NCBI GenBank assembly: GCA_902984215.1 | Contig: CADWAF010000032.1 | Coordinates: 1-37,662, forward strand | DNA: 37,662 bases | Source: Willaertia magna | Taxonomy: Eukaryota; Heterolobosea; Eutetramitea; Acrasida; Naegleriidae | Reading direction: 5' to 3' | Shown here: positions 12,201-20,489 of the stretch, piece after piece | Layout: each line of letters opens with the position of its first letter | How positions within the stretch are numbered: the stretch's first letter is position 1 | Program-made: the position numbers and the translations under genes | The notes under the pieces: model-generated | What the model saw: the letters and a program-made list of their open reading frames with translations, nothing else | The model's database searches: none | Told to the model about the DNA's origin: nothing

Positions 12201-12851
12201 CAAGGGAGTGACGAATAAATAAATTTTGTTTGCATTTCTTCCAAGATAAATACCTTGAATACATTCCAAAATGCATCTAGCGAAATGCAATGTTTCATCC
12301 TCTTGTAAACACGGTTTTAGTTCCAAAATTTCCTCAAAGGTTGAAAATCCGGTTAGAATTTCTTTAATGTTAATGGTTGTATTTTCAATCCACTTTTCAG
12401 TAAAACTATCTCCATTCGCTACTAAGCAATGAGTTGAAGGATTATTAGCCAGAAGGGCAACATATTCATCGTAGATTTGTTCGTACCTCGAACAAATAGA
12501 ACAAGATCTTAATAATAAATATCTTACTTTTAATTTATCAATAGGATCGGGAATTCTTGTAAGAAGTGATTCATATATTTCAATTGATTTATCATAATTA
12601 CGGGAATAAAATTCACATTCTGCCAACAAAACATTAACATTTAGTGCAACGTTATAAAAAACCATATCCGTCCAAGCTCCTGGTGGAATAAGCTGTTCTG
12701 CATTAGATATGTGTTCAAATGCTAATTTTAAATTGTTTTTACCAATAGCATTAGTGCAAGCTAAACATAGCTTTTCAATTTCTTTTAATGTTTCTTGTGT
12801 TTTGAGGTCAACATTAGTAACCATAGTAACCACTAAATACAATGTAAACAA
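9212..12851 (-). CDS. Helical-repeat/GAF/degenerate class III nucleotidyl cyclase protein (pseudo-cyclase)
   Basis: Three exons: 12851-12130, 12087-11853 and 11809-9212, with GT..AG introns of 42 and 43 nt and consistent phases, giving 1184 residues. A second ATG at 12824 would give 1175. The first 600 residues are TPR-like helical repeats. Residues about 635-790 look like a GAF domain and about 825-1000 like a class III cyclase catalytic domain, including GISINYGTLVLGVIG. Catalytic positions are lost: the first metal Asp (TDIR) is Asn831 in HTNIRD, the second (GDxxMA) is Ser875 in RSSASNLSALF, and the transition-state pair NxxxR is DLGAC (Asp947, Cys951). A coiled coil follows, then a Cys-rich GCFGCFGAKK near the end that could be palmitoylated. 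A GAF-cyclase order with upstream helical repeats is known from bacterial cyclases. I infer a non-catalytic signalling scaffold. It is divergent from the G-alpha gene. Confidence 0.8.
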
Positions 12852-12957
12852 ACAAAATAAATTACTCTTTTTTTTTGGCTATTTTGGGTCCGTAAAATAC
12901 GAGACTGTTGGAGGGAGTGTTTTGCAAGAAGTAAGAAAAAATTTTAAATCAGATTAA
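12852..12957. promoter_or_regulatory. Shared promoter region of pseudo-cyclase (-) and G-alpha (+)
   Basis: Only 106 bp separate the two outermost start codons (133 bp if the pseudo-cyclase starts at 12824). Both transcripts must start in or next to this stretch, so joint regulation is plausible. It contains a T-rich run (12867-12878) and no motif I can name. Confidence 0.55.
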
Positions 12958-14020
12958 ATGGTGTTAGGGTGTTTTTGTGCAGACGATGAAGAACAGGCTC
13001 CAATTAAAGTTTTGTTGCTGGGTTCTTCTCAGTCGGGAAAAAGTACAATCTTTAAACAACTTAGGATCATAAACGACAAACCATATTCCGAAAAAGAAAG
13101 AAGAGGATTTATTCCTTTAGTGAGAGAAAATGTAATTGAGTGTTGTCATATAATTATCAAAGCCATGACTCAATTGAATATTGGATTTGAATCTGTTCAA
13201 AGTGTAGAAATAAGTAAAGACATTCAAATGATTGTTAAAGAAAACCTATTTACTAACAAAAAATTAGTTAATGAGGAATTAGCTTCCAATATCTACAATA
13301 TTTTGTGGAGCGATGAAGGCTTTCAAAGATGCTACAAAAAGAGAAGTAACTTTAGCCTCAGTGACTCTGCGGAATAGTAAGTATCTTTAATATTGTGAAA
13401 TAACTTACAAAATTAACAGCTTTATTACAAATTCTGAAAGAATATTTTCAGCAGATTATGTTCCAACTCAGCAAGATATTTTAAGGGTAAGAACAAAGAC
13501 AGTAGGATTGATTGAGGCAGAGTTTTATTTAAATTCTTGTTTGTGGAGGTTTATAGATGTAGGTGGACATAGAGAGGAAAGAAGAAACTGGGTTCATTCT
13601 TTTCCAAATGCCACTGCATTAATATTTATTGTAGCATTAAACGAGTATGATTTATACTTAGAAGAAGACAAAAGCATTAACAGAATGCATGAAAGTTTGA
13701 ACCTATTTAGACAAATTTGTTACACTGAATATTTGGATAATGTACCAATAATCATTTTCTTTAACAAAGCCGATTTATTAAAGGAAAAGATTGCTGAAGT
13801 AGATTTGTCAGTAGCCTTCCCAGAGTATAAGGGAGGAAAGGATTTTAATAAGGCACTTGATTTTATAATGAAAAAATTTAATTCTGTTAATAGTAAAAAG
13901 CACAATACTATTTGTTCTTTTGTTACCACAGCAACTGAAACAGCAACAATTAAATTGGTTTTTGAAAGCGTCAAATCCCTTATATTAAGAAGAGAACTAG
14001 AAAAACATAATTTTTTATAA
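12958..14020 (+). CDS. Heterotrimeric G-protein alpha subunit, atypical
   Basis: Exons 12958-13376 and 13420-14020 with a 43-nt GT..AG intron; the split codon is TAC. The product is 339 residues. It shows a P-loop (LLLGSSQSGKST, residues 19-30), switch I (QQDILRVRTKT, with Arg164 as the intrinsic arginine finger and Thr167 for Mg), switch II (DVGGHREERRNW), NKAD for guanine binding, and TTATET in place of TCAT. The usual catalytic Gln of DVGGQ is His190. The residue equal to Ras Gly12 (Gly42 of Galpha-i1) is Ser24, and Gln25 replaces the P-loop Glu. Only about 15 residues precede the P-loop strand, so the alpha-N helix that binds G-beta-gamma is mostly missing. A TAA lies directly before the ATG, which argues against an in-frame extension. 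No Gly2 for myristoylation, but MVLGCFC offers cysteines for palmitoylation. Probably a GTP-locked or slowly cycling membrane G-alpha. Confidence 0.9.
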
Positions 14021-14105
14021 ATTTAACATATTGATGCTTTTTAGGTCTTGCGATGATTTTGATTCATGTTACTAATCCAATTCTAAAACAATTTTGTTTT
14101 AAAAA

Positions 14106-16368
14106 ATGCAGGAAAAGGAAAGTAAGGAACAAGAGGAAAATGAATCAAAAAACAACAATAATAGTGAGATGGATATTGGTAAAACACTAGCGCCATTGAT
14201 GACAAATTTTACTCCAATGAGAGTAGAAATAAATGGTTTACCCCATCCACATAACCAACAGCATACAACTCATAGAAGTCATTTCAATTTTAGAAATCAT
14301 TCTACAGAAAGTTTAAATAGTATAATTTCACCAACACATAGTGTCGTTTCTACTACTTCTTCTTCTGGTACTCCATTAGAAATTTTAGTAAACCCGAATA
14401 ATCATTTTAATTTAAAAGAAAAAGACACAGTTACAGTTCAATCTGTAGATGATTTTACTTTAGAAACACCATCAACACCTTATCTTCCTTCACCCTTAAG
14501 AAAAATAAATAGAAGTAAATATTTTGAGTCATTAGCACGAATTAAATCTGTTGAATCAAATCAATCACTTTCTTCAGCTATTCCAATACCAGAAATAAAT
14601 GTACAAAATATAAATAATAATACAAATAATAATAACATAAACACTATTGTAAATAAAGAAGAAAATATTAAAAAAGAAGAAACTGACAAACAAGAAAATA
14701 AAGAGAAAATTGAACAACCAAATGAAAATAAAAAAGAAGAAGATGCAGAAACTAATAATTCTTTTCAAGAAACTACTTCAGATGAAAGATCATCTATTGA
14801 TATTCTTAATAGAGAATCTTTAGATAAACGTATTCATGCTGGAATAATTTTAACAAATGACCAAATTAGAGAAAGAATTTGGACAAATTTTAAAAAAACA
14901 AATTTATTACTTTCTATTTGTAATTTATTAAATGATATTTTGACACCTGCCACAGTTGGTATTGGATATATGACAGCAAAGGCAGGATTTTTAGGAATAT
15001 TACTTTCATTAATATTTTTTGGAATTATTACAATTATTACGTTATGTATGTTGTATGAATTAGCAAATCAACATAAAGCTACAAGTTTTCCAGATTTAAT
15101 GTTTAAAGCTTTTGGTAAATTGGGATTAATATTTATTTCTTTTTTTGTTTTTCTTTTTAATTTTAGTGGAGTTATAACAGATATGATTGAATTTGGAGCA
15201 GTAGTTCCTGATTTACTTTATGATTTATTTGGTGAGAGTAATATATTTATTAGTAAGAAAGCTGTTTTAATTTATTTTACAATAATTTTGTTACCAATTG
15301 CCTCAATGAGACATTTATCTAGTTTTGCATATAATTCATTTGTTGCAATTGGATCTGTAATTATAATTTCTTTTTTAATATTTATTGAACTAGTAATGGG
15401 AAGAAGACATACAATGCCTTCTGAAGATTCTTTCTATCCAGTTAGAAGTCAATTTTTGAGTTCACTAGGTAGTTTAGCCTTTATTTTTGTAAGTTTAAAA
15501 TTTACAATTATTATTAATGTTTTTTATTGAAAATAAGGTTTGTCACGATGTTAGTTTTGAAGTGATTGGTTCTTTACGTAATAATACTAGGAAAAGATAT
15601 TACACAGTAGTTATTATAGTTATAACATTGGCTGTTGTAACTTTAAGTTTTTTAGGACTGTGTAGTTATTTCTTATTCTATGATAATAATTTGAAAGATG
15701 CTAATATATTGAATTTATTACCAAAATCATATAATTTAGCAATTGTTGGAAGAATATTCTTAGTAATTTGCATTGCACTATCAATACCATATACTTGTAA
15801 GTTGTTAGTTTTTTTCAGTAATATTTACCATAATATAATTAATTCTATAGGTTTTATGCCAAGATTAGCAATGACTTCAATTTTGAAAATTATTACTCCA
15901 AAATTATTTAAAACAAAACTTAATAGAAAATTAATTCATTATACTTTAACCTTAATTGTTGTCTTACTAGCTTTTGTAGTATCAATATTAGTAGATAATT
16001 TAGGTATAGTTTTAGAACTATCTGGAAGTATTTCTGGTACAATTATGGCATACATCATTCCATCCATATTATTTTTAAAATTAGAGAAATTTGGAGAAGA
16101 GAATGATGAAGTATTATTAAATAATGAAAATATAATAACACCTGAACTAAATCAACAACAAGAAATTGAATTAAATGAAACAATGCCTGAAGAAGATGAA
16201 GAAGAGGAAGAATTAAAAAAAACAATAGAGGCAATTAAGAAGAACAGAAAGGCATCTTGGAAAAAACGAATACTAAGGGGCATAGCATGGACAATTCTAC
16301 TTATTGGTATTGCAATCTTGCTATCGAGCCTAAGTAGCATTATTTATAATGTGGTGGTTGCTGGATAA
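14106..16368 (+). CDS. AAAP-family amino acid transporter (SLC32/36/38-like)
   Basis: Two exons, 14106-15488 and 15538-16368, joined across a 49-nt GT..AG intron in phase 0 (AFIF joined to VCHD), encode 737 residues. The first 240 or so are a polar, Ser/Asn/Glu-rich cytosolic tail with a run of Asn. The membrane domain starts near TNLLLSICNLLNDILTPATVGIGYM, which fits the first helix of amino acid/auxin permeases with its unwound Gly-rich centre. About ten or eleven hydrophobic segments follow. An acidic loop (DEEEEEELKK type, near 16190-16230) precedes the last helix. Expected role: proton- or sodium-coupled movement of neutral amino acids across the plasma or lysosomal membrane; the substrate cannot be read from the sequence. 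It starts 85 bp after the G-alpha stop. Confidence 0.8.
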
Positions 16369-16390
16369 TAAAAATGTTTGGATTAAAAAA

Positions 16391-16969
16391 ATGCGAGTTG
16401 TTGTTACAAGTGGAAACCCTGTGAAAATTAATTGTGTGAAGGATGCTTTTAATCAAGTATTTCCTAATAGTTCCTTTACATTCGAATCTATTTCAGTACC
16501 GTCTGGAGTGTCAAATCAACCAATGACTTCAAAGGAAACACTACAGGGTGCATTAAATAGAATAGAAAATGGAATAAAGAAATTAAATGAAGATGAAGCA
16601 TTAAGTAATGACGAAGAAGAACTATTTTTTGTTGGAATAGAAGGTGGTGTAGAAGAAGATGAAAATGAAGAATTAGAAGCATTCGCTTGGGTTGCAGTTA
16701 AAGAAATAAAAACAAATACCATTTCCAAAGCTAAAACCTCAACTTTCTATCTCCCAAAGCCAATTGTAGTGTTAATAAAACAAGGTAAAGAGTTAGGTGA
16801 AGCTGACGATATAGTTTTCAAGAAAAACAATTCAAAACAAGAAACAGGAGCTGTTGGCTTATTAACAAAACAACTTGTTACAAGGACTACCTATTACGAA
16901 CAAGCTTTAATATTAGCACTCATTCCGTTTGTTAACAAGGATTTATACACCAATAATATCACCAATTAG
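16391..16969 (+). CDS. Inosine/xanthosine triphosphatase, YjjX-type non-canonical purine NTPase
   Basis: 192 residues from the ATG at 16391. It follows the YjjX family end to end: RVVVTSGNPVKINCVKDAF at the N-terminus, SGVSNQP and a conserved GALNR segment, FFVGIEGGVEED, then AFAWVAV, STFYLPKP, ETGAVGLLTKQLVTR and the closing YYEQALILALIPF. The family hydrolyses ITP and XTP to the monophosphates and keeps deaminated purines out of nucleic acids. An acidic insert (NEDEALSNDEEE) makes it slightly longer than bacterial members of about 170 residues. Only 22 nt separate its ATG from the stop of the upstream transporter, so its promoter must lie inside that gene, or the two are co-transcribed. An in-frame ATG at 16349 inside the transporter is less likely, because the family starts right at the RVVVTSG strand. 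Confidence 0.85.
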   Translation: MRVVVTSGNPVKINCVKDAFNQVFPNSSFTFESISVPSGVSNQPMTSKETLQGALNRIENGIKKLNEDEALSNDEEELFFVGIEGGVEEDENEELEAFAWVAVKEIKTNTISKAKTSTFYLPKPIVVLIKQGKELGEADDIVFKKNNSKQETGAVGLLTKQLVTRTTYYEQALILALIPFVNKDLYTNNITN

Positions 16970-17353
16970 AGGTATTTAAAGATCTATACTTGAGAGTCAA
17001 ATGTAAGTACTAGACACTTATCCCTTCACCAACAAAATCTCTTTACTTTAACAAATATATTTCTAAATACTCTTCCCTCTTAAAATGTATTATATATTGT
17101 CTATTCATTGTAAATAGATATTATTTGATCCTTGATCCTTTTGTTACTCAAGAATCTTTTAAATGAACGCCAAATTCCTCCAAATCAAATTTATCAAATA
17201 TGTAATTTTTTTGGTCCGTTCAAAAACCGCAGTAATGATGTTCCCTTGAGAGTTTTTGCAAAGACAAAACCATATAAATCCATTTTATCACAAGTTATCA
17301 ACTGCAAGTTAGTTAAAAAAAAACACAACCAACATTGTTATAACATCAACAAC
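16970..17353. other. Interval between the NTPase stop and the first in-frame ATG of the next gene
   Basis: The first 160 bases are ordinary intergenic sequence. From 17132 to 17353 a frame continuous with the following gene is open but has no ATG, only a TTG at 17132. It may be translated from an upstream exon that I could not place, or be 5' UTR. Confidence 0.5.
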
Positions 17354-18181
17354 ATGCCAGCCAGTTGCAATAGTAAATTTCAAACAGTCAATAATAGTTC
17401 ATTAAATACTATTGGTTATGTGGATCATAATAGAATTAATAATATTCGTAAAGATGTAATGTTATCAATTATTAAAAAAGATACAAAACAAATTAGAGAT
17501 ATGAAAAAGAGGGAACGTAAAATATTTCAAAATGAAATTAAATTGATAACTGATGAAACTAATAATTTATTACGTGAATTAGATGAGGCTGAAAGTAAAG
17601 TTTATAATATTTATTGTAAAGATGAAAGAAAAGAAGATAAAATTCTAACAATTGAAAAGAAAAGTATTGAAATGGATGAAGAAGAAGAAGATTGTTTATT
17701 AGAAACATTAACACCTAATTTAGATAAATCAGCATTGGATATACATCAAGAATGTCACATTTGTGTTTTTAGACCTAATGAAACCCAAATTGATGAAATT
17801 AAACATTTTGGTAAAATATCTTTAACATTGACTAAGAAATTTTCAATTAAATTAAGAGCATCAAAGAATAGTAAATTATTGAAAGGTAAAAGAATACAAA
17901 AACAAAAGACTATTTCTACAAAAGAATTTGTACATCACATTTGTGTAGATGTACCTAGTTTAATTTTAAATTTTGTAAATTCTTATTTGAAGAAAACACT
18001 GCATTGTCAACAATTACCTTCAAATGACACTTTGGTTGACAATCAACAGAAATTACCTTCAATTCAAACTTTATTTGCAAATAATCGTTTTAGATTGCCT
18101 TCAACCAGTGAAGAGGAAAGAAATCGATTGATACATGAAAACAATGAAGATAAGCAAACAACCCTAAGGAAGAATAACTAA
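17354..18181 (+). CDS. Hypothetical charged protein, start uncertain
   Basis: I do not recognise this protein. The first in-frame ATG is at 17354 and gives 275 residues, while the open frame reaches back to 17132 without an ATG. The body has a basic/acidic helical stretch likely to form a coiled coil (KKRERKIFQNEIKLITDETN and onward), an acidic patch MDEEEEDCLL, two similar short motifs ECHICVF and VHHICVDV, and a Gln/Ser-rich tail with two LPS-containing repeats. No membrane segment or signal peptide. It is convergent with the polymerase subunit gene; the stops are 38 nt apart. An upstream exon is possible, but the splice sites I tried gave an immediate stop or the wrong frame. Confidence 0.55.
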   Translation: MPASCNSKFQTVNNSSLNTIGYVDHNRINNIRKDVMLSIIKKDTKQIRDMKKRERKIFQNEIKLITDETNNLLRELDEAESKVYNIYCKDERKEDKILTIEKKSIEMDEEEEDCLLETLTPNLDKSALDIHQECHICVFRPNETQIDEIKHFGKISLTLTKKFSIKLRASKNSKLLKGKRIQKQKTISTKEFVHHICVDVPSLILNFVNSYLKKTLHCQQLPSNDTLVDNQQKLPSIQTLFANNRFRLPSTSEEERNRLIHENNEDKQTTLRKNN

Positions 18182-18219
18182 ATGTAAATAAATAATGTAA
18201 ATAATAATAATTATTTTAA

Positions 18220-20235
18220 TTATTCTGAATCTGAATTATCACTTGATTCATTGTCATAGATATCTAGTCTTCTAAACTTGGTACTTTCATTATCAGAATC
18301 AAAGTATTCTGTTTCTCCCTTTACTCTTTTACTTCCTCCCATAAATTTATCAATCAAAGCATCCATTTCATCTTCTTCGTCATCTTCTGCTTCACTTACA
18401 ACCATTTCTTCTTCTTCTTCTTCTCCTTCACTTTCTGAAAGTTTGGTTTCTTCTTCATCCTCGGCAACTAGATCATCTAAGGCCATATTGTCATCTTCAT
18501 TTTCTTCTTCCTCTTCTGCTGCAAAGTCAACATCATCACTGCTAGATTTAATTAAGGATAGAAGCTCATCTACGCTTTCTTGTTCTTCATCAGATTCTTC
18601 CTCAATTTCATTGCTTGACTCTGTTTTACTTTCTTTCTTATTATCTTTCTTATTTTCTTTTTTCTCTTCTTTTTCAACTTTCTTTTTATCAGTAGTCTTC
18701 TTTTCTACTTTTTCTTCTTCCTTTTTCTTTTCTTCCTTCTTTTTTTCTACAATGTCTTTTTTCTTTTCTGTCTTCTTTTCCTCTTTCTTTTTGTTCTCTG
18801 CTTTCTTTTCTACTTTTACTTCTTTCTTTTCCTCTTTTTTTTCCTCTTTCTTTTTCTCTACAGCCTTGTCCTTTTGTTTTGTTTCCTTCTTTTCCACCTT
18901 TTTAACATCTTTAGGGAATGTCATAACATAATCATCTTCAATGGATTTAGAAGCTTTTCTAGATCTTCTTTTCATTCTATCTGCCTCTCTCAATCCAGAA
19001 TACCTTAATGCAGCTCTTGTCAGATTATCATCTAATCCAAAATCTTCTTTAAATCCTAAAATAAAGTCCTTTCTTAAATATCCTCTACATAACTTAGCCA
19101 TTACTATTACAGCAAAGGTCAATAATTTAGCTTTACTTCCAATATTTGCATTATTAAATTGTTTCTGTATATTTTGCCAATCAAATAATCTTTTAGGTAA
19201 ATGAATTAACATAGCTTCATTACTCATTATAAACATTTGATCTAAATTATCAGTTCGTTTTATAACATCTCCTTCTTTATAAAACCTTTCATTAAGAACT
19301 CTCTTGTTAAAAGAAACATATAAGGCTCTTAAGGTCATATAATATTGTAGTAACATTTCTCTTTCTTTCTTTTCTTCAGCTTCATCAATTTCATCATCTT
19401 CTTTCTTTAACTCTTCTTCTTTTTCATCTTCTCCTTCTTTCTTTTTCTTAGTAGTAGATGAAATACCTTTTCCATAACTTTTATTTGAACTTTTTCCTAT
19501 TCCAGAATCTCCCTCATTAGTAAGTACTTCAAAATATAATTTTATAAATTTTGGTAAAAGATGAAAATTTCTAATAGTATTTGGTTCATCCCCTTTAATA
19601 AAATCTTTAATTGGAAAACATGTGCGAGCGAGAGATTTCTTTAATCCTTCTAATTTAAATGTTAAATCATCTAATGTATATAAATTATAAATATTTGTTG
19701 CATTTGGATTCCTTTTAGGTAAATATTCTATACTGACATTACTAATATCCCTTCTAGAAGTCATCTTAGATAATATAGTATCTTGTTCTTTTTTTGTTAG
19801 ACGAGGTCCTTTAGCTTTTGATTCTTTTTGTAATTTTAAATATCTCTTTGATGAAATTAATTCTTTTCTTTCTTCAAGTGTTAAAAATTGATCCACAGTG
19901 TCTTTTTGAGCGGTTTGAATAACTTTTTTAGATCTTTCCTCAACGTTAAATACAGAGTTAATAGGAATTAATTTAGCAGTTTTTGAATTATTTGGAATAA
20001 TGGCTAATACAAATTTTGATGAATCAGATTGATTGTCACTTCCTTTATATTGCATTGTTTGGGTTTCTCCAATTAAAAAAGGTTTAGAAGACTTTTTCTT
20101 TTTTCTTTTAGCGACTGTGAATTGAACATTATTAATATTTGGAGGAACGGAACATCCACCATTAAATAAAGCGATACAAGGTGTGGAAACTGTATCTTTA
20201 TTCTCTTCAACTCCAACCCATTTGACTTTACTCAT
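18220..20235 (-). CDS. RNA polymerase I subunit A49/PAF53-like with long KEKE/acidic tail
   Basis: 671 residues from the ATG at 20235. The N-terminus fits the A49 dimerisation domain: CIALFNGGCSVPPNINNVQFTVAK, then FLIGETQTMQYKG, then KFVLAIIPNNSKTAKLIPINSVFNV, mirroring the fungal and animal pattern of FxNG, a GET(D)xxxYxG strand and a short beta-barrel. The middle (about 180-430) has the expected linker (LTKKEQDTILSKMTSRRDISN) and helical, winged-helix-like segments ending LTRAALRYSGLREADRMKRRS. The family partners A34.5 and helps Pol I start and elongate rRNA synthesis. Human and yeast forms are about 415-420 residues; here some 240 extra residues add a lysine/glutamate repeat tract (about 450-560) and an acidic Ser/Glu/Asp tract. 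Divergence makes the family call likely, not certain. Confidence 0.65.
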   Translation of the reverse strand: MSKVKWVGVEENKDTVSTPCIALFNGGCSVPPNINNVQFTVAKRKKKKSSKPFLIGETQTMQYKGSDNQSDSSKFVLAIIPNNSKTAKLIPINSVFNVEERSKKVIQTAQKDTVDQFLTLEERKELISSKRYLKLQKESKAKGPRLTKKEQDTILSKMTSRRDISNVSIEYLPKRNPNATNIYNLYTLDDLTFKLEGLKKSLARTCFPIKDFIKGDEPNTIRNFHLLPKFIKLYFEVLTNEGDSGIGKSSNKSYGKGISSTTKKKKEGEDEKEEELKKEDDEIDEAEEKKEREMLLQYYMTLRALYVSFNKRVLNERFYKEGDVIKRTDNLDQMFIMSNEAMLIHLPKRLFDWQNIQKQFNNANIGSKAKLLTFAVIVMAKLCRGYLRKDFILGFKEDFGLDDNLTRAALRYSGLREADRMKRRSRKASKSIEDDYVMTFPKDVKKVEKKETKQKDKAVEKKKEEKKEEKKEVKVEKKAENKKKEEKKTEKKKDIVEKKKEEKKKEEEKVEKKTTDKKKVEKEEKKENKKDNKKESKTESSNEIEEESDEEQESVDELLSLIKSSSDDVDFAAEEEEENEDDNMALDDLVAEDEEETKLSESEGEEEEEEMVVSEAEDDEEDEMDALIDKFMGGSKRVKGETEYFDSDNESTKFRRLDIYDNESSDNSDSE

Positions 20236-20489
20236 TTTTTTCAAACAAAAATTTCATAATTTTGTTGAAGCGTTTTGCAAAACAAATCAGTTCCAAAAAA
20301 TTGTTTCAGTTTTACTGGAAGCGGTGCACAGCATTCACATAGTCTTGTTACTAACCAAACTATGTTTTCACTAGCGTATTAGTAATATAAATATTGGTAT
20401 TGTTTGAAAGATTAAATATGAAGAATTCGGAACTATTTATTTAAAAAATTGGCGGGCTGAAAATACGTTTTCCAAAAAATTAAAAAATA
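20236..20489. promoter_or_regulatory. Divergent promoter region between A49-like (-) and CaaX protein (+)
   Basis: 254 bp between two divergent start codons hold no gene. It must contain the transcription starts of both. The CaaX gene start is preceded by an A-rich leader (AAAAAATTAAAAAATA), the usual context in this window. Confidence 0.5.

Noticed and set aside
12709..12957. Open frame ending exactly at the G-alpha start codon, a possible N-terminal extension
   Set aside because: It is in a frame closed by the TAA right before the ATG, overlaps the first exon of the pseudo-cyclase, and has no resemblance to an alpha-N helix.
14574..14768. Phe/Ile-rich minus-strand frame resembling a membrane protein
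   Set aside because: Antisense of Asn/Lys/Glu-rich codons in the transporter N-terminal tail.
16349..16390. Upstream in-frame ATG for the NTPase
   Set aside because: It lies inside the transporter coding end, and the family begins at the RVVVTSG strand right after the ATG at 16391.
18278..18931. Open frame of 217 codons on the plus strand, rich in Ser and Phe
   Set aside because: It is the antisense shadow of the Lys/Glu and acidic tracts of the A49-like gene; its Ser/Phe bias follows directly from GAA/AAG codons on the other strand.
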